Below are positions 34,665-44,159 of a DNA stretch of 64,000 bases, piece by piece; positions within the stretch are counted from its first letter, which is position 1; each line of letters starts with the position of its first letter. A program made the translations under genes and the position numbers. A model generated the notes under the pieces. The model did not search any database. It saw nothing but the letters and a program-made list of their open reading frames with translations, and was not told the DNA's origin. Location: assembly GCA_021325275.1 (NCBI GenBank), contig JAJPHL010000051.1, forward strand, positions 1 through 64,000. The letters are read 5' to 3'. The DNA comes from Terriglobia bacterium (GTDB lineage Bacteria; Acidobacteriota; Terriglobia; JAJPHL01).

Positions 34665-35288
34665 ATGCGTAGCAGCATTCCGAAAAACGCACGCGAGCGC
34701 GTTGCCGCGCGACATCCGAACGGCGCGAAGCAACGGACGTTCTATTACCTCGACGGCCAGAAGGTCGGCCGGCGAACCTGGTCGGAATCGGGAGAGTTGT
34801 GCACGGAATGCGGCGTCAAGGATGGAAAGGATCAAGGACTCTACCGCGAGTTTTCGGACGGCGCGCTTCGCTGGGAGGTACGGCTTTCGGCTGGCATGCG
34901 TCACGGGCTGGCGCGATACTTCGATGGTCGCGGCCGGCTGAGGGCAACCACTTACTGGAAGCACGGCACGGGAGTCGACTTGTACTTTGGCGATCCCGAC
35001 GGCTCGCTCACCGAGGAGCGGTATTCTCGCGATGGCTGGTGGCACGGCCCCGAACGCTGGTTCTGCGAGGGAGTCATTTTCCGGGAGACCTACTTCAAAC
35101 GGGGTATTGAACACGGCATCCAGAGGGAGTGGAACGGCAAACGCCTCCGCCGCGGATTCCCGAAGTACTTCCTTAACGGCGGGCAAGTTTCGAGGCGCGA
35201 TTACCTCCGCGCGTGCGAGAGCGATTCCGAACTGCCGCCCTTCCGCATGGCCGAGAACAAGCCGACCCGCCGCCCACCGGCTTGTTGA
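34665..35288 (+). CDS. YwqK-like (MORN-type repeat) antitoxin-family protein
   Basis: 207 residues from ATG 34665, chosen over a longer frame that overlaps the divergent TPR gene. Repeated units carry the MORN/YwqK pattern (HPNGAKQRTFYYLDGQKVGRRTW, REFSDGALRW, RYFDGRGRLRATTYW, GWWHGPERWF). Families with this pattern are often annotated as toxin-antitoxin YwqK antitoxins, but no partner toxin is adjacent. The repeat could serve protein binding. Cysteines are clustered (LCTECGVKDG). Role unknown. Confidence 0.65.
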   Translation: MRSSIPKNARERVAARHPNGAKQRTFYYLDGQKVGRRTWSESGELCTECGVKDGKDQGLYREFSDGALRWEVRLSAGMRHGLARYFDGRGRLRATTYWKHGTGVDLYFGDPDGSLTEERYSRDGWWHGPERWFCEGVIFRETYFKRGIEHGIQREWNGKRLRRGFPKYFLNGGQVSRRDYLRACESDSELPPFRMAENKPTRRPPAC

Positions 35289-35316
35289 CGTTATGGTACC
35301 TATAAAAAACAGTTAT

Positions 35317-35344
35317 TTGCGCTGGCCCGCCTTTGCGGTATTCT
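35317..35344 (+). promoter_or_regulatory. Promoter of the SAM-riboswitch transcript
   Basis: -35 TTGCGC (35317-35322), 16-bp spacer, -10 TATTCT (35339-35344). Expected start near 35351, directly before the riboswitch. Confidence 0.6.
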
Positions 35345-35353
35345 AACTAAGCC

Positions 35354-35490
35354 TGAATCATCAAGAGTGGCTGAGGGAACAGGCCCGACGAAGCCACGGC
35401 AACCGCCTCTCGCTGGAATCGTAACGCGATCCTTGAGAGGGTCCAGGTGCCAATTCCTGCCCCGGGTTTTCCGCCGGGGAAAGATGACGG
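35354..35490 (+). promoter_or_regulatory. SAM-I (S-box) riboswitch
   Basis: The sequence carries the SAM-I core: ATCAAGAGTGGCTGAGGGAA at the 5' side, GGCCCGACGAAGCCACGGCAACC in the middle, AGGTGCCAATTCCTGCC and the closing GATGAC (35484-35489), which can pair with the 5' GTCATC-like strand to form P1. The P3/P4 region contains an extended stem with the CCCCGG and CCGGGG arms. It controls the threonine-synthase-like gene 110 bp downstream. Which platform (terminator or translation) is used is not clear; a stem CGGAGT/ACTCCG (35558-35590 region) ends at the AGGAG ribosome-binding site and could sequester it. Confidence 0.85.
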
Positions 35491-35600
35491 GGCCGATGGC
35501 TTCCACGCCGTCGTCCTTCCTTCTACTTTCCCCAAATTCAAACGGAATCCGGTTTCTCGGAGTTAGCCGCCGGCATGCGGGATACTCCGTAGGAGAGATG

Positions 35601-36884
35601 ATGAGCAGTTATTTGCTTGGACTGGAATGTCGCGGCTGCGGCCGCGTCCTGCCCGCTGAACCCACTTCTATTTGCGACGAATGCTACTCGCCCGTCGAGC
35701 CCTGCTACGACTACAACGCGCTGCGCGGCAAGCTGACCCGCGAGGTTCTGCAAAGCCGTCCGCGCGACATGTGGCGCTACGCCGAGTTGTTGCCGTTGCG
35801 CCGCGAGCCGCAAGCGCGACTCCCGGTGGGCGGCACGCCGTTGATCGAAGCGCGCAACTTGGGACGCGCGCTGGGCCATCGCGCGTTGTACATCAAGAAC
35901 GATTCGATGAATTACCCCACGCTGTCGTTCAAGGATCGCGTGGTATCGGTGGCGCTGAACGCGGCGCTGGAGTTTGGATACGACACGCTGGCGTGCTCGT
36001 CCACCGGAAACCTGGCCAACGCCGTGGCCGCGCAAGCGGCGCGCGCGGGAATCAAAGCGGTGGTTTTCGTGCCGGCCGATATCGAAGACGCGAAACTGAC
36101 GGCGTCGCGCATTTACGGCGCCACCGTCATCCGCGTGCAAGGAAACTACGACGCTGTGAATCGCCTCTGCACGCAAATCTCGCAGGAGCGCCGCTGGGCG
36201 TTTGTGAACGTGAATTTCCGTCCGTTCTACGCCGAGGGATCGAAGACGGTCGGTTACGAAATCGCCGAACAGCTTGGATGGAAGCTGCCAGGCGCGGTGG
36301 TCGTACCGATGGCCGGCGGATCGCTCATCGGACGCATTCGCAAATCGTTTTCGGAGCTTGCTTACTTGGGAATCGTGGAGGACGACGCTCGTGAAGTGCG
36401 GATTTGCGGAGCGCAAGCTTCGGGATGCGCGCCCATCGCGCGCGCCGTGGAGACGGGACGCGCGGAGATCACGCCGGAGCGCCCGGACACGATCGCGCGT
36501 TCGCTGGTGATCGGCAATCCCGCGGACGGTCCGTTTGCCGCGCGCGCGATTCGCGAGTCGGGCGGCAGCGCCGCGCACGCCACGGACGAAGAATTGATCG
36601 AAGGCATTCGCTTGCTCGCATCCACCGAGGGGATTTTCGCGGAAACCGCCGGCGGCGTGACTGTCGCGGCGTTCCAAAAACTGATGGCGCAAGGCGCGAT
36701 CGATCCGGATCAACCGGCGGTGCTGGTGATCACAGGCAACGGACTGAAGACGGCCGAAGCGGTCGCCAACGTCGGCGGCGAAGTCTTCTTGATTCCTCCC
36801 AAACTGCGCGAGTTCGATCGCGTGTACGCGGGCAGCGCGAGTCAGGCCGCGCAAGAACAAGCGGCGCAGGAATTGGTGGCATAA
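35601..36884 (+). CDS. thrC: Threonine-synthase-like PLP enzyme under SAM-riboswitch control
   Basis: 427 residues from ATG 35601 (5 nt after AGGAG; ATG 35598 is too close). The N-terminus has a zinc-ribbon-like set of Cys (LECRGCGRVLPAEPTSICDECYSP), found in many threonine synthases. The PLP lysine is in TLSFKDR, and the phosphate loop is SSTGNLANAV, followed by AGGSLIGRI and the C-terminal VITGNGLKT. Known role: O-phosphohomoserine to threonine. The SAM riboswitch and the sulfur-carrier gene 8 bp downstream suggest, by inference, a methionine or homocysteine branch instead of simple threonine synthesis. Confidence 0.85.
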   Translation: MSSYLLGLECRGCGRVLPAEPTSICDECYSPVEPCYDYNALRGKLTREVLQSRPRDMWRYAELLPLRREPQARLPVGGTPLIEARNLGRALGHRALYIKNDSMNYPTLSFKDRVVSVALNAALEFGYDTLACSSTGNLANAVAAQAARAGIKAVVFVPADIEDAKLTASRIYGATVIRVQGNYDAVNRLCTQISQERRWAFVNVNFRPFYAEGSKTVGYEIAEQLGWKLPGAVVVPMAGGSLIGRIRKSFSELAYLGIVEDDAREVRICGAQASGCAPIARAVETGRAEITPERPDTIARSLVIGNPADGPFAARAIRESGGSAAHATDEELIEGIRLLASTEGIFAETAGGVTVAAFQKLMAQGAIDPDQPAVLVITGNGLKTAEAVANVGGEVFLIPPKLREFDRVYAGSASQAAQEQAAQELVA

Positions 36885-36892
36885 GGATCTAT

Positions 36893-37174
36893 ATGGCAAT
36901 CACCGTAAAACTGGGTTCTCCATTTCGCCGTCACACAGGCGGCGCGGACAAAATCACTTCGGCGGCGCCGGATTTGCCGGCGCTGTTCGGCGACCTCGAG
37001 TCGCGTTTCCCGGGACTCACAAAACATCTCGTTGGCGACAATGGCGAGCCGCGCCCGTTCCTCAACATCTACGTAAACGAAGAGGACATTCGCTTCCTCG
37101 GCGGAAAGAACTACAAATTCGCCGACGACGATGAAGTGTTGCTGATCCCCGCCGTCGCCGGCGGATCGAACTAA
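36893..37174 (+). CDS. MoaD/ThiS-family ubiquitin-like sulfur-carrier protein ending Gly-Gly-Ser-Asn
   Basis: 93 residues from ATG 36893 (SD AAGGA). The beta-grasp pattern is seen: an N-terminal strand, PALFGDLESRFPG helix, FLNIYVNEEDIRFLGG and DDEVLLIPAVAGG. Active carriers end in a free Gly-Gly that is adenylated and thiocarboxylated; here Ser-Asn follows, as in carriers such as Wolinella HcyS that are trimmed by a JAMM peptidase before use. No ThiF/MoeB or JAMM gene is in the window. Its place right after the SAM-controlled thrC-like gene suggests a role in homocysteine or cysteine formation. Confidence 0.75.
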   Translation: MAITVKLGSPFRRHTGGADKITSAAPDLPALFGDLESRFPGLTKHLVGDNGEPRPFLNIYVNEEDIRFLGGKNYKFADDDEVLLIPAVAGGSN

Positions 37175-37184
37175 CTGCCGTTGG

Positions 37185-37216
37185 CTGGATGCCGGCGGCC
37201 CTGGATGCCGGCGGCC
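37185..37216. repeat. 16-bp tandem duplication
   Basis: CTGGATGCCGGCGGCC occurs twice in direct succession (37185-37200 and 37201-37216), between the sulfur carrier and the REC gene. A second 16-bp tandem duplication lies 410 bp away. Confidence 0.85.
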
Positions 37217-37220
37217 AAAG

Positions 37221-37628
37221 TTATGCAGCGCCGGTGCCGGAAGGACCCGCCGGCGCTCGGGCGACACTCAGCCATAAATCGAGTTGTCGGCGAAGCACCT
37301 TGAAATCGATGGGCTTTGACACGACACTGTTGCATCCTTGGCGCAGGATTTCGTCCTGCTCGTGACGCATCGCGTGCGCCGTCACGGCGATCACCGGAAG
37401 GCGGCGCAATTCCGGCGTCGCGCGAATCCAGCGAGCTAGGTCTAAGCCGTCCTCGGCGCCCAGGCGAACGTCGAGCAACACCAGTTCCGGCACCGATCGC
37501 AGCAGCATTTCCTGAGCGGACTCCACCGTGCGCGCGACGTCCACGTCGATCTCCTCGGACTCCAGCCAGTCGCGCAGCATTTGCAGGTTCATGGCGTTGT
37601 CTTCGACGAGGAGCAAGCGATGTTTCAT
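37221..37628 (-). CDS. Single-domain response regulator
   Basis: 135 residues from ATG 37628 (MKHRLLLVEDN). A lone REC domain: acidic pair LVEDN, phosphorylation site LVLLDVRLG, Thr in VIAVTAHAM and Lys in VSKPID. There is no output domain, so it probably relays phosphate or acts by protein contact. It is the last gene of the kinase cluster and is preceded by two tiny MRRA frames from a 16-bp tandem duplication, suggesting termination-reinitiation between it and the kinase. Confidence 0.9.
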   Translation of the reverse strand: MKHRLLLVEDNAMNLQMLRDWLESEEIDVDVARTVESAQEMLLRSVPELVLLDVRLGAEDGLDLARWIRATPELRRLPVIAVTAHAMRHEQDEILRQGCNSVVSKPIDFKVLRRQLDLWLSVARAPAGPSGTGAA

Positions 37629-37657
37629 GTCAAGCACGCCTCATGTCAAGCACGCCT
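37626..37657 (-). repeat. 16-bp tandem duplication creating stop-start mini-frames
   Basis: CATGTCAAGCACGCCT occurs twice (37626-37641, 37642-37657). Read on the minus strand it gives ATG AGG CGT GCT TGA twice, spaced so that each TGA is followed by C-ATG. The upstream kinase's TGA overlaps the first ATG, and the third ATG starts the REC gene. Confidence 0.75.
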
Positions 37658-39399
37658 CATGCGGTTCCCTCTTTGGCGGCGACCGGCTCTCCGGCCGGCG
37701 AAAGGATCCGTTCCAGTTCCTGCAGCAACGTGTGACCCCATACGTCGCTCTTCAGATGCACGCCGCTCGATTGCCGCAACAGCACCTTGCGCTCGGTCGC
37801 GGTCAAATCCTTGGCCGTGAGCACTAGGATCCGCAAGTTGCTGGTGCGCGGATCGGCGCGCCACTGCGCCAGCAAGTCGAACCCGCCGACGCCGGGCAAC
37901 ATCAAGTCCAGGATTACCACAGAGGGCAGCGACGCCGCTACCGACTTCTGCGCTTCTTCACCGGAAGCGGCGAGCGCGACGCGACAACCGATACCCTCAA
38001 GGAGCTGTCGCACCGTTTCGCGCACCGCCGAATCGTCGTCCACTACCAAGACTTCCGGCGGCGTTTGCTGGCGCCCGCCCAAACAACGTTCGATCGCGCG
38101 CGCCAGCGCCTGGCGATCGACGGGCTTCACTAAGTGATCGTCGGCGCCGAGCAGCGCGCCGATGCTTTTTCGCTCGATGGCCGACACCAGGATCGTAGGA
38201 ATCGCCGCGGTGCGCGGATCGTCCTTCAAGCGGCCCAAGACTTGCCATCCGGTAAGCGGACGCATCAAAACGTCGAGCGTGATGGCCGCCGGTTGCAGGC
38301 GCGCGGCCGTCTCGACCACGCTTTCCGGCTCATCGGTCCAATGAACGTGATAGCCCTCGGCTTGCAGGTGCTCGCCGATCTGCTCGGCGGCGGCAGGATC
38401 GTCTTCCACCACGAGAATCAGGCGTCCGCCTCCAAAGGCTCGCGACGATTTCAGCGGCGCGCGGCCGGCCGGCAGCGTGAAGAAGAATCGCGAGCCTTGC
38501 CCGGCGACCTCCAGCCGCGCTGCGGCGTTCGATTCACCGGAGCTAGGGTCGTCCAGGCCGCATTGCCCGCCTTGCGCTTCCACCAACTTCCGCGCGATCG
38601 CCAGACCCAAACCTGTACCGTCGCCGGTGCGCGCGTCTTTTCCTCGAAAGAACGCCTCAAAAACGTGGGCGCGATCTTTCTCCGGAATTCCCGTACCATC
38701 GCCGGCGACTTCCACGCGCACCGCGCCGTCCGGCGTGCTGATGGCCGACACTGTGACCGCGCCGTTCTCCGGCGTGTACTTGATGGCGTTGGCGATCAAG
38801 GTGGTCAGCACCTGCTGCAGGCGTGCGGCGTCGGCGCGCACCGTAAGACCCAGCGGACACGCCGCGGCCAGCTGCACATTCTTCTTCTCGCTGAGCGGAC
38901 GGACGGTTTCAATCGCTTCAAGAACCGCGGAATCGACCGACAAGTCTTCCGGCGTCAAGTCCAACTGCCCCGCTTCGATTTTCGAGAGATCGAGAATGTC
39001 GTTGATCAAGCGCAACAACTGCTGGCCCGCGGAATGTACGTTGCGGACATAACTCGATTGCTTATCGTTCATTTCGCCGTAGCGATTTTGGATCAGCAAT
39101 TCGGAAAATCCGATCACCGCATTGAGCGGCGTGCGCAATTCGTGGCTCATGTCGGATAGAAAGCGGTTCTTCAGGCGGTCGAGTTCGTCGGTGTGGCGGG
39201 CGGGACCCGCATCGACGCCGCGCAAATTCCTCGCTACGTCGAGAATGTTGCGTCCCACGAAATCTTCGCGGCGCAGGCCCGTCGACTTCAGGTACGCGTC
39301 GCTGACGGTGGTGACCGTTAGGTCGGACCGCAAGGTGATCGCCGCCGATCCCGCGTCAAAAAGTTTTCGAGAATCCCGCCCATCGCCCGCTTGACTCAT
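37657..39399 (-). CDS. Hybrid sensor histidine kinase with two C-terminal REC domains
   Basis: 580 residues, soluble. Residues 1-70: PAS-like sensor (AITLRSDLTVTTVSDAYLKSTGL). HisKA with His86 in DMSHELRTPLNAVIGFSELL. The HATPase follows with ATLIANAIKYTP, GDGTGIP and GTGLGLAIARKL (N, G1, G2 boxes). REC1 runs from about 330 (LILVVEDD, phosphoacceptor in TLDVLM) and REC2 from about 460 (VLVVDDD, VILDLML). It is the most compact of three related kinases in a row. The signal is unknown. It overlaps the next start through the repeat at 37626. Confidence 0.9.
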   Translation of the reverse strand: MSQAGDGRDSRKLFDAGSAAITLRSDLTVTTVSDAYLKSTGLRREDFVGRNILDVARNLRGVDAGPARHTDELDRLKNRFLSDMSHELRTPLNAVIGFSELLIQNRYGEMNDKQSSYVRNVHSAGQQLLRLINDILDLSKIEAGQLDLTPEDLSVDSAVLEAIETVRPLSEKKNVQLAAACPLGLTVRADAARLQQVLTTLIANAIKYTPENGAVTVSAISTPDGAVRVEVAGDGTGIPEKDRAHVFEAFFRGKDARTGDGTGLGLAIARKLVEAQGGQCGLDDPSSGESNAAARLEVAGQGSRFFFTLPAGRAPLKSSRAFGGGRLILVVEDDPAAAEQIGEHLQAEGYHVHWTDEPESVVETAARLQPAAITLDVLMRPLTGWQVLGRLKDDPRTAAIPTILVSAIERKSIGALLGADDHLVKPVDRQALARAIERCLGGRQQTPPEVLVVDDDSAVRETVRQLLEGIGCRVALAASGEEAQKSVAASLPSVVILDLMLPGVGGFDLLAQWRADPRTSNLRILVLTAKDLTATERKVLLRQSSGVHLKSDVWGHTLLQELERILSPAGEPVAAKEGTA

Positions 39400-39412
39400 A
39401 CGCGCACCCCGC

Positions 39413-41439
39413 CTAGCCGACCGCGACTTGCCGCCTGTCCCGCGCCACCAACTGCTGCAACACTTCCAGCAACGGTTGATTCCAGGTTCGAGATTTGCTG
39501 AATACGCCGTCGGCCAAACGCGTCAGGACCTCGCGTTCGGCGTCGGCCAAATCCTTGCCGCTGAGCACCAGCACCGGCAGATTCGCGGTGTGCGGATCGG
39601 CGCGCCATCTTTCGAGCAATTCAAAGCCGTCGACGCCGGGCATCAGCAAATCGAGAATCACCACCGACGGCAGCGACGCCGCCACCGCCGCCTGCGCTTC
39701 CAATCCCGTGGTGACCGCGGCCACTTGATAGTTCGAATCCTCAAGAACGCGCGGATCGTTTCGCGCAACGCCGGATCGTCGTCGACCACCAGCACTTTCA
39801 GCGGGCCATTTTGCGGACGCGCCGTCCGGCAACGCTCCAGGGCTTGGAGCAACGTGTCGCGCTCCACGGGCTTGACCAGATAATCGCTGGCCCCCAGCAG
39901 CGCGCCGACTTCGCGCTCGTGCATCACCGACACCATGATCACGGGGATCTTCAGCGTGAAGCGATCCTTCTTCAGCAGGCCGAGCACCTCCCAACCGCTG
40001 ATCGGCTTCATCAACAAATCAAGCGTGATGGCGGTGGGCTGAAGTTGCGCAGCCATGCGCACGGCGCGCGACGGATCGTCGCACCAGTAAACGTGATATC
40101 CCTCGGGCGCCAGTTGCGACTCGATCAGTTGCGCGGACGCTTGGTCGTCTTCCACCACCAGCACCGTGCCGCGATAATTTGGATCGCTCGGCATGCGCAA
40201 GATCTGACTCTCACCCTTGGCGGCCGGCAACGAGAAAAAGAAGCGGCTCCCGTGCCCTTCTTCGCTCTCCAAGCCGAACTTTCCGCCTTGCGCTTCCACC
40301 AAACTTTTCGCCAGCGCCAACCCTAAGCCCGATCCCGAGTGGCCGCCCGATGGCCCGCGATAGAACGGCGCGAGCACCGCTTCCTGGCGGTCGCGCGCAA
40401 TGCCTGGACCGTTGTCGACCACTTCGACGCGGATCGTGCTGCCCGACTCCGCCGCGACTTCTGACGCGACCACGGCGATTTGCCCGCCTTCCGGCGTGAA
40501 TTTCACGGCGTTGTCGACCAGGTTCGCCAGAACCTGCTGCAAGCGCTGCGCATCGGCACGCACCCGCAAGCGTCCCGGCACGGCGGAGGTCAGCGTAATA
40601 TTCTTTTTCTCGGCTTGCGGCTTCAGCGACGACACCACGTCGCCGGCGATCAAATCGAGCGGCAGCGCTTCGGGTGAAAACTCCAAGCGCCCCGCTTCGA
40701 TCTTCGAGAGATCGACGAGGTCGTTGATCAGTTTCAACAAACTCCGTCCCGCCGTATGGATGTTGCGCACGTATTCGGATTGCTTCGCGGAGAGCGAGCC
40801 GTGGCGATTTTGCGTCAATAATTCAGAAAATCCAATCACCGCGTTCAACGGCGTGCGTAATTCATGGCTGACGCCGGAGAGGAATTGATCCTTAAATCGG
40901 TTGGCTTGTTCGGCGACTTCCTTCAGCAAGCGCGTCAAACGTTCGGCGTCGCGGGCGCGCTTGTCTTTCACGGCGCGCTCCACGGCAAACGGCAAGCGGC
41001 CAATGCGCTCCTTCGCCACGTAATCGGTGACGCCCCTCTTGATGCATTCGACGGCCAGGTCCTCGCCGAGCGATCGCGCCAGCACGATGAACGGCATGTC
41101 CCGATACTCGCGGCGTGCGATATCAAACGCGTCGAGCGCGGTCCAGCCGGGCAGACTGTAATCGGAGAGCACCAGATCGTAGGGATGCGCGCGCAGGGCG
41201 CGCACGAATTCCCCTGGGGAACAGGCCAGATCGTGTTGCAGCCGGTATCCGGCGCGCTGGAGTTGGCGGCGGACGCGGCGAACGTCGTCCTGCACGGTTT
41301 CCAAATGCAGGACGCGCAGAAAAGCTTTCTCGCGGGTAACGAAATCGTCGTCGCCCGCGCGCTTCATGGAGCGCGCAGGCATTTCCACGGCCGGATGTTC
41401 CGGCGACTTTTCGTCCACTGGCTTGTTCTGTTCTTCCAT
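39413..41439 (-). pseudogene. Hybrid histidine kinase (REC-HK-REC-REC) with a frameshift in the last REC
   Basis: From ATG 41439 the protein reads an N-terminal REC (DLVLSDYSLPG), HisKA (GVSHELRTPLNAVIGFSELL), HATPase (LVDNAVKFTPEGG, GSGLGLALAKS) and REC (VLVVEDDQ, ITLDLLM). A second C-terminal REC starts with VLVVDDD, then changes frame near 39740: one frame ends KWPRSP..., while the other continues VLEDSNYQVAAV, VVILDLLMPGVDGF to a stop at 39413. A one-base deletion explains it. It may be a real pseudogene, or an assembly error, or an expression-limiting shift; the kinase core is intact. Confidence 0.75.
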
Positions 41440-41606
41440 GTCGAGCCCCTACGTTGCCAGTTATCGCGCCCTTTGAATTTACGCCCGGCAGCCTCCCATG
41501 GCGTAGAAAAAATGAACAATTATTCAGGTACGTTTAGGCTAACCCTAAAGCGTGTTACCTCCATTACTCGACATTTATTCACTAAAATCATCCCAGCGCC
41601 CGCGGC

Positions 41607-44159
41607 CTAACCAGACGCCGCCCGCCCCGCCGTCACACAACGCTCCAAAACTTCCAGTAATGCCAGTCTCCCAAAATCGCCTTTGGAAAAAACTCCATCG
41701 GCTTGGCGGCGCAGCAACTCCGTTTCGGCGGAACTCAAATCCTTGTTTGTCATCACCAGCACCGGCAAACTCGCCGTCTCGGGCGACGATCGCCACTTCG
41801 CCAACAACTCGAATCCGTCCATGCGCGGCATCAGCAAATCGAGAATCACCGCCGCGGGCCGCGACCGGGCGACGGCGGCGAGCGCTTCCACGCCGTCCGG
41901 CGCCGAGTCTACGGCAAAGCCCGACTCCCGCAGCGACTCGCGCACCGTTTCGACCACCGAAGGGTCGTCGTCCACCACGAGGAGCCGCGTGGGGCCGTTG
42001 TTGCGAACGCGCGCCACGCAACGGTCCAGCGATTTCAGCAGCGCCGCGCGGTCCACCGGCTTCAGCAGATAATCGTCGGCGCCGAGCAGCGCGCCCACTT
42101 CGCGTTGATCGAGCACCGAAATCAGGATCACCGGAATGTCCGACGTGCGCGAGTCCCGCTTCAACTGGCCGAGCACTTCCCATCCCGTGAACGGCTTCAT
42201 CATGATGTCCAAGGTGATGGCCGTGGGCCGCAGAGTCGCGGCCAGTTCCACAACTTTCGCGGAATCCTCGCACCAGTGCGCGCGATAGCCGGCCTCGGCG
42301 AGCTGAGCGTCGATCAAGATGGCGGCGTTCGCGTCATCCTCGGCGATTAACACGATGCCGCGCGTAGCGGACCCGCCGGACACGCTCGTTTCCTGCGCGG
42401 GACGCGGTGCGCGTGATCCGGAGATCAACGGCAGGGTGAAGAAAAACGTGCTGCCCTTGCCGACTTCGCTCTGTAACCCGAATTCGCCGTGATGGCCCTC
42501 GACGAGCCGCTTGGCGATCGCCAGTCCCAGGCCCGCGCCTTCGCGACGCCGCGATTGCCGCGCGCGATAAAACGACTCGAAAATCAATTTCTGCTCAGCG
42601 GGCGGAATTCCCGGCCCCGTGTCGGCGACTTCGGTTCGCGCAAACCCGCCTTCTTCCCGCAACGTCACGGTCACGCCTCCGCCCTCGGGCGTAAACTTGA
42701 TCGCGTTGCCGACTAAATTCGTGATGATCTGCTGCACGCGCACCGGGTCGGCGCGCACCATCACGGCCGCGGGACAAACGCACGCCAGCGAAATGTTTTT
42801 TTGATCCGCCAGCGACTTGAGCGACGCCAGAACATCGCCCGCCAGCGATCCCAGCGGCACGTCTTCCGGCGAGAGTTCCAAACGTCCCGCTTCGATCTTC
42901 GAGAGATCGAGAATGTCGTTGATCAATCGCAACAAGTGCTGCCCGGCGGTGTGAATGTTCGAGACGTAGCTCGACTGCCGGTCGTTCAACGGACCGTAGC
43001 GGTTTTGCACCAGCAATTCGGAAAATCCGATGACCGCGTTGAGCGGTGTGCGCAGCTCATGGCTCATCGTGGAAAGAAATTCGTCCTTGAAATGGCTGGC
43101 TTGCTCGGCGGCGTCGCGGGCCTGCTCCAGAGCGGCTTCCGCGTCCTTCTGCATGGTGATGTCGGTGGCCACGCAACAGACCCCTCCCACCCGGCCGGAA
43201 GCGTCGATCAGCGGATATTTCGCCGCGAGAAACGTGTGCGTCGCGCCATTCAGTTGAATGGGGATTTCCACGGTCAAGGGCCGGCGCGTCTCACAAACTT
43301 CACGATCCGTCTCGCGCGACACGTTCAGCGATTCGGGTGTAAAGAGATCGGTGAGATTTTTCCCGAGCATTTCCTCAGGCCGGCGTCCATAGAGCGCGGC
43401 CTGATAGCGATTCACCATCAAGAAACGCCCTTCCAGATCGCGCACGTCGACGGCCGCCTGACAGCCATCCATCACTTTGTCGAGCAAGCCGCGTGTCTCA
43501 CGTTCTTTTGTCTCCGACGCTTCGCGCTCGCGGCTCTCGCGGCGAATCATCAGGAAGCACCAGCCGACCACGCCGGCGGCCACCAAGCTGCCCAGCAGGA
43601 TGCTCAACATCGTGAGCCCCCAACTGCGCACGGCGAACGCCGCGCGTTCCGCCTGGGTCTGGCGCAGCCGCGACGAAACGGTTTGCAGCGACATCATGAT
43701 GGGCGCGCCAGATTCCGCTTCATTGCCGGCCGCCACGATTTGTTTCGATGGAACGCTTTTTCCCGCGGCGGCGAGCGCGACCGTCGCGTCGGTGGAGGCG
43801 ATCCGCGCATTGACAAGATCGCCGATCCCCGGCATCAGTGCCTGCGTGGGAATGTCGCCTTCGCGCATGATCGTGCCGAGCGCCCCCAGACTCACGCGCA
43901 CTTCCGTCTTCACCGCTTCGTAGTGCTGCAGCCGTTCCGCCCGGGGATCCAGGCACTCGGCGCGCGCGCTCGAACCCATTTCCAGAAGCAGCTTTGCCAA
44001 GCGATTGTTTTCGTTCATCGCCTGCAAGATCAGTTGCGTGCGAATCGTGTTGCGCGCAATGCTCTGGATGTTGACGTACGACATCACCGTGACGCCGGCC
44101 AGCGCGGCCAGCGCCAAGAAAAAACTCAATGCGATCTTCCGGTAGAAACCGACGGCCAT
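41607..44159 (-). CDS. Membrane hybrid sensor kinase with PAS and two REC domains
   Basis: 850 residues. TM1 (about 9-27) and TM2 (about 182-206) bracket a helical extracytoplasmic sensor. A PAS domain follows (about 235-350; LEGRFLMVNRYQAALYGRRPEEMLG). HisKA (TMSHELRTPLNAVIGFSELL), HATPase (LVGNAIKFTPEGGG, GAGLGLAIAKR) and REC domains (VLIAEDDAN with ITLDIMM; LLVVDDDPS with VILDLLM) complete it. The kinase region is closely related to its two downstream neighbours, so duplication is likely. Its ATG overlaps the HD-GYP stop (TAATG at 44157-44161), so it is translationally coupled. Confidence 0.9.
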   Translation of the reverse strand: MAVGFYRKIALSFFLALAALAGVTVMSYVNIQSIARNTIRTQLILQAMNENNRLAKLLLEMGSSARAECLDPRAERLQHYEAVKTEVRVSLGALGTIMREGDIPTQALMPGIGDLVNARIASTDATVALAAAGKSVPSKQIVAAGNEAESGAPIMMSLQTVSSRLRQTQAERAAFAVRSWGLTMLSILLGSLVAAGVVGWCFLMIRRESREREASETKERETRGLLDKVMDGCQAAVDVRDLEGRFLMVNRYQAALYGRRPEEMLGKNLTDLFTPESLNVSRETDREVCETRRPLTVEIPIQLNGATHTFLAAKYPLIDASGRVGGVCCVATDITMQKDAEAALEQARDAAEQASHFKDEFLSTMSHELRTPLNAVIGFSELLVQNRYGPLNDRQSSYVSNIHTAGQHLLRLINDILDLSKIEAGRLELSPEDVPLGSLAGDVLASLKSLADQKNISLACVCPAAVMVRADPVRVQQIITNLVGNAIKFTPEGGGVTVTLREEGGFARTEVADTGPGIPPAEQKLIFESFYRARQSRRREGAGLGLAIAKRLVEGHHGEFGLQSEVGKGSTFFFTLPLISGSRAPRPAQETSVSGGSATRGIVLIAEDDANAAILIDAQLAEAGYRAHWCEDSAKVVELAATLRPTAITLDIMMKPFTGWEVLGQLKRDSRTSDIPVILISVLDQREVGALLGADDYLLKPVDRAALLKSLDRCVARVRNNGPTRLLVVDDDPSVVETVRESLRESGFAVDSAPDGVEALAAVARSRPAAVILDLLMPRMDGFELLAKWRSSPETASLPVLVMTNKDLSSAETELLRRQADGVFSKGDFGRLALLEVLERCVTAGRAASG

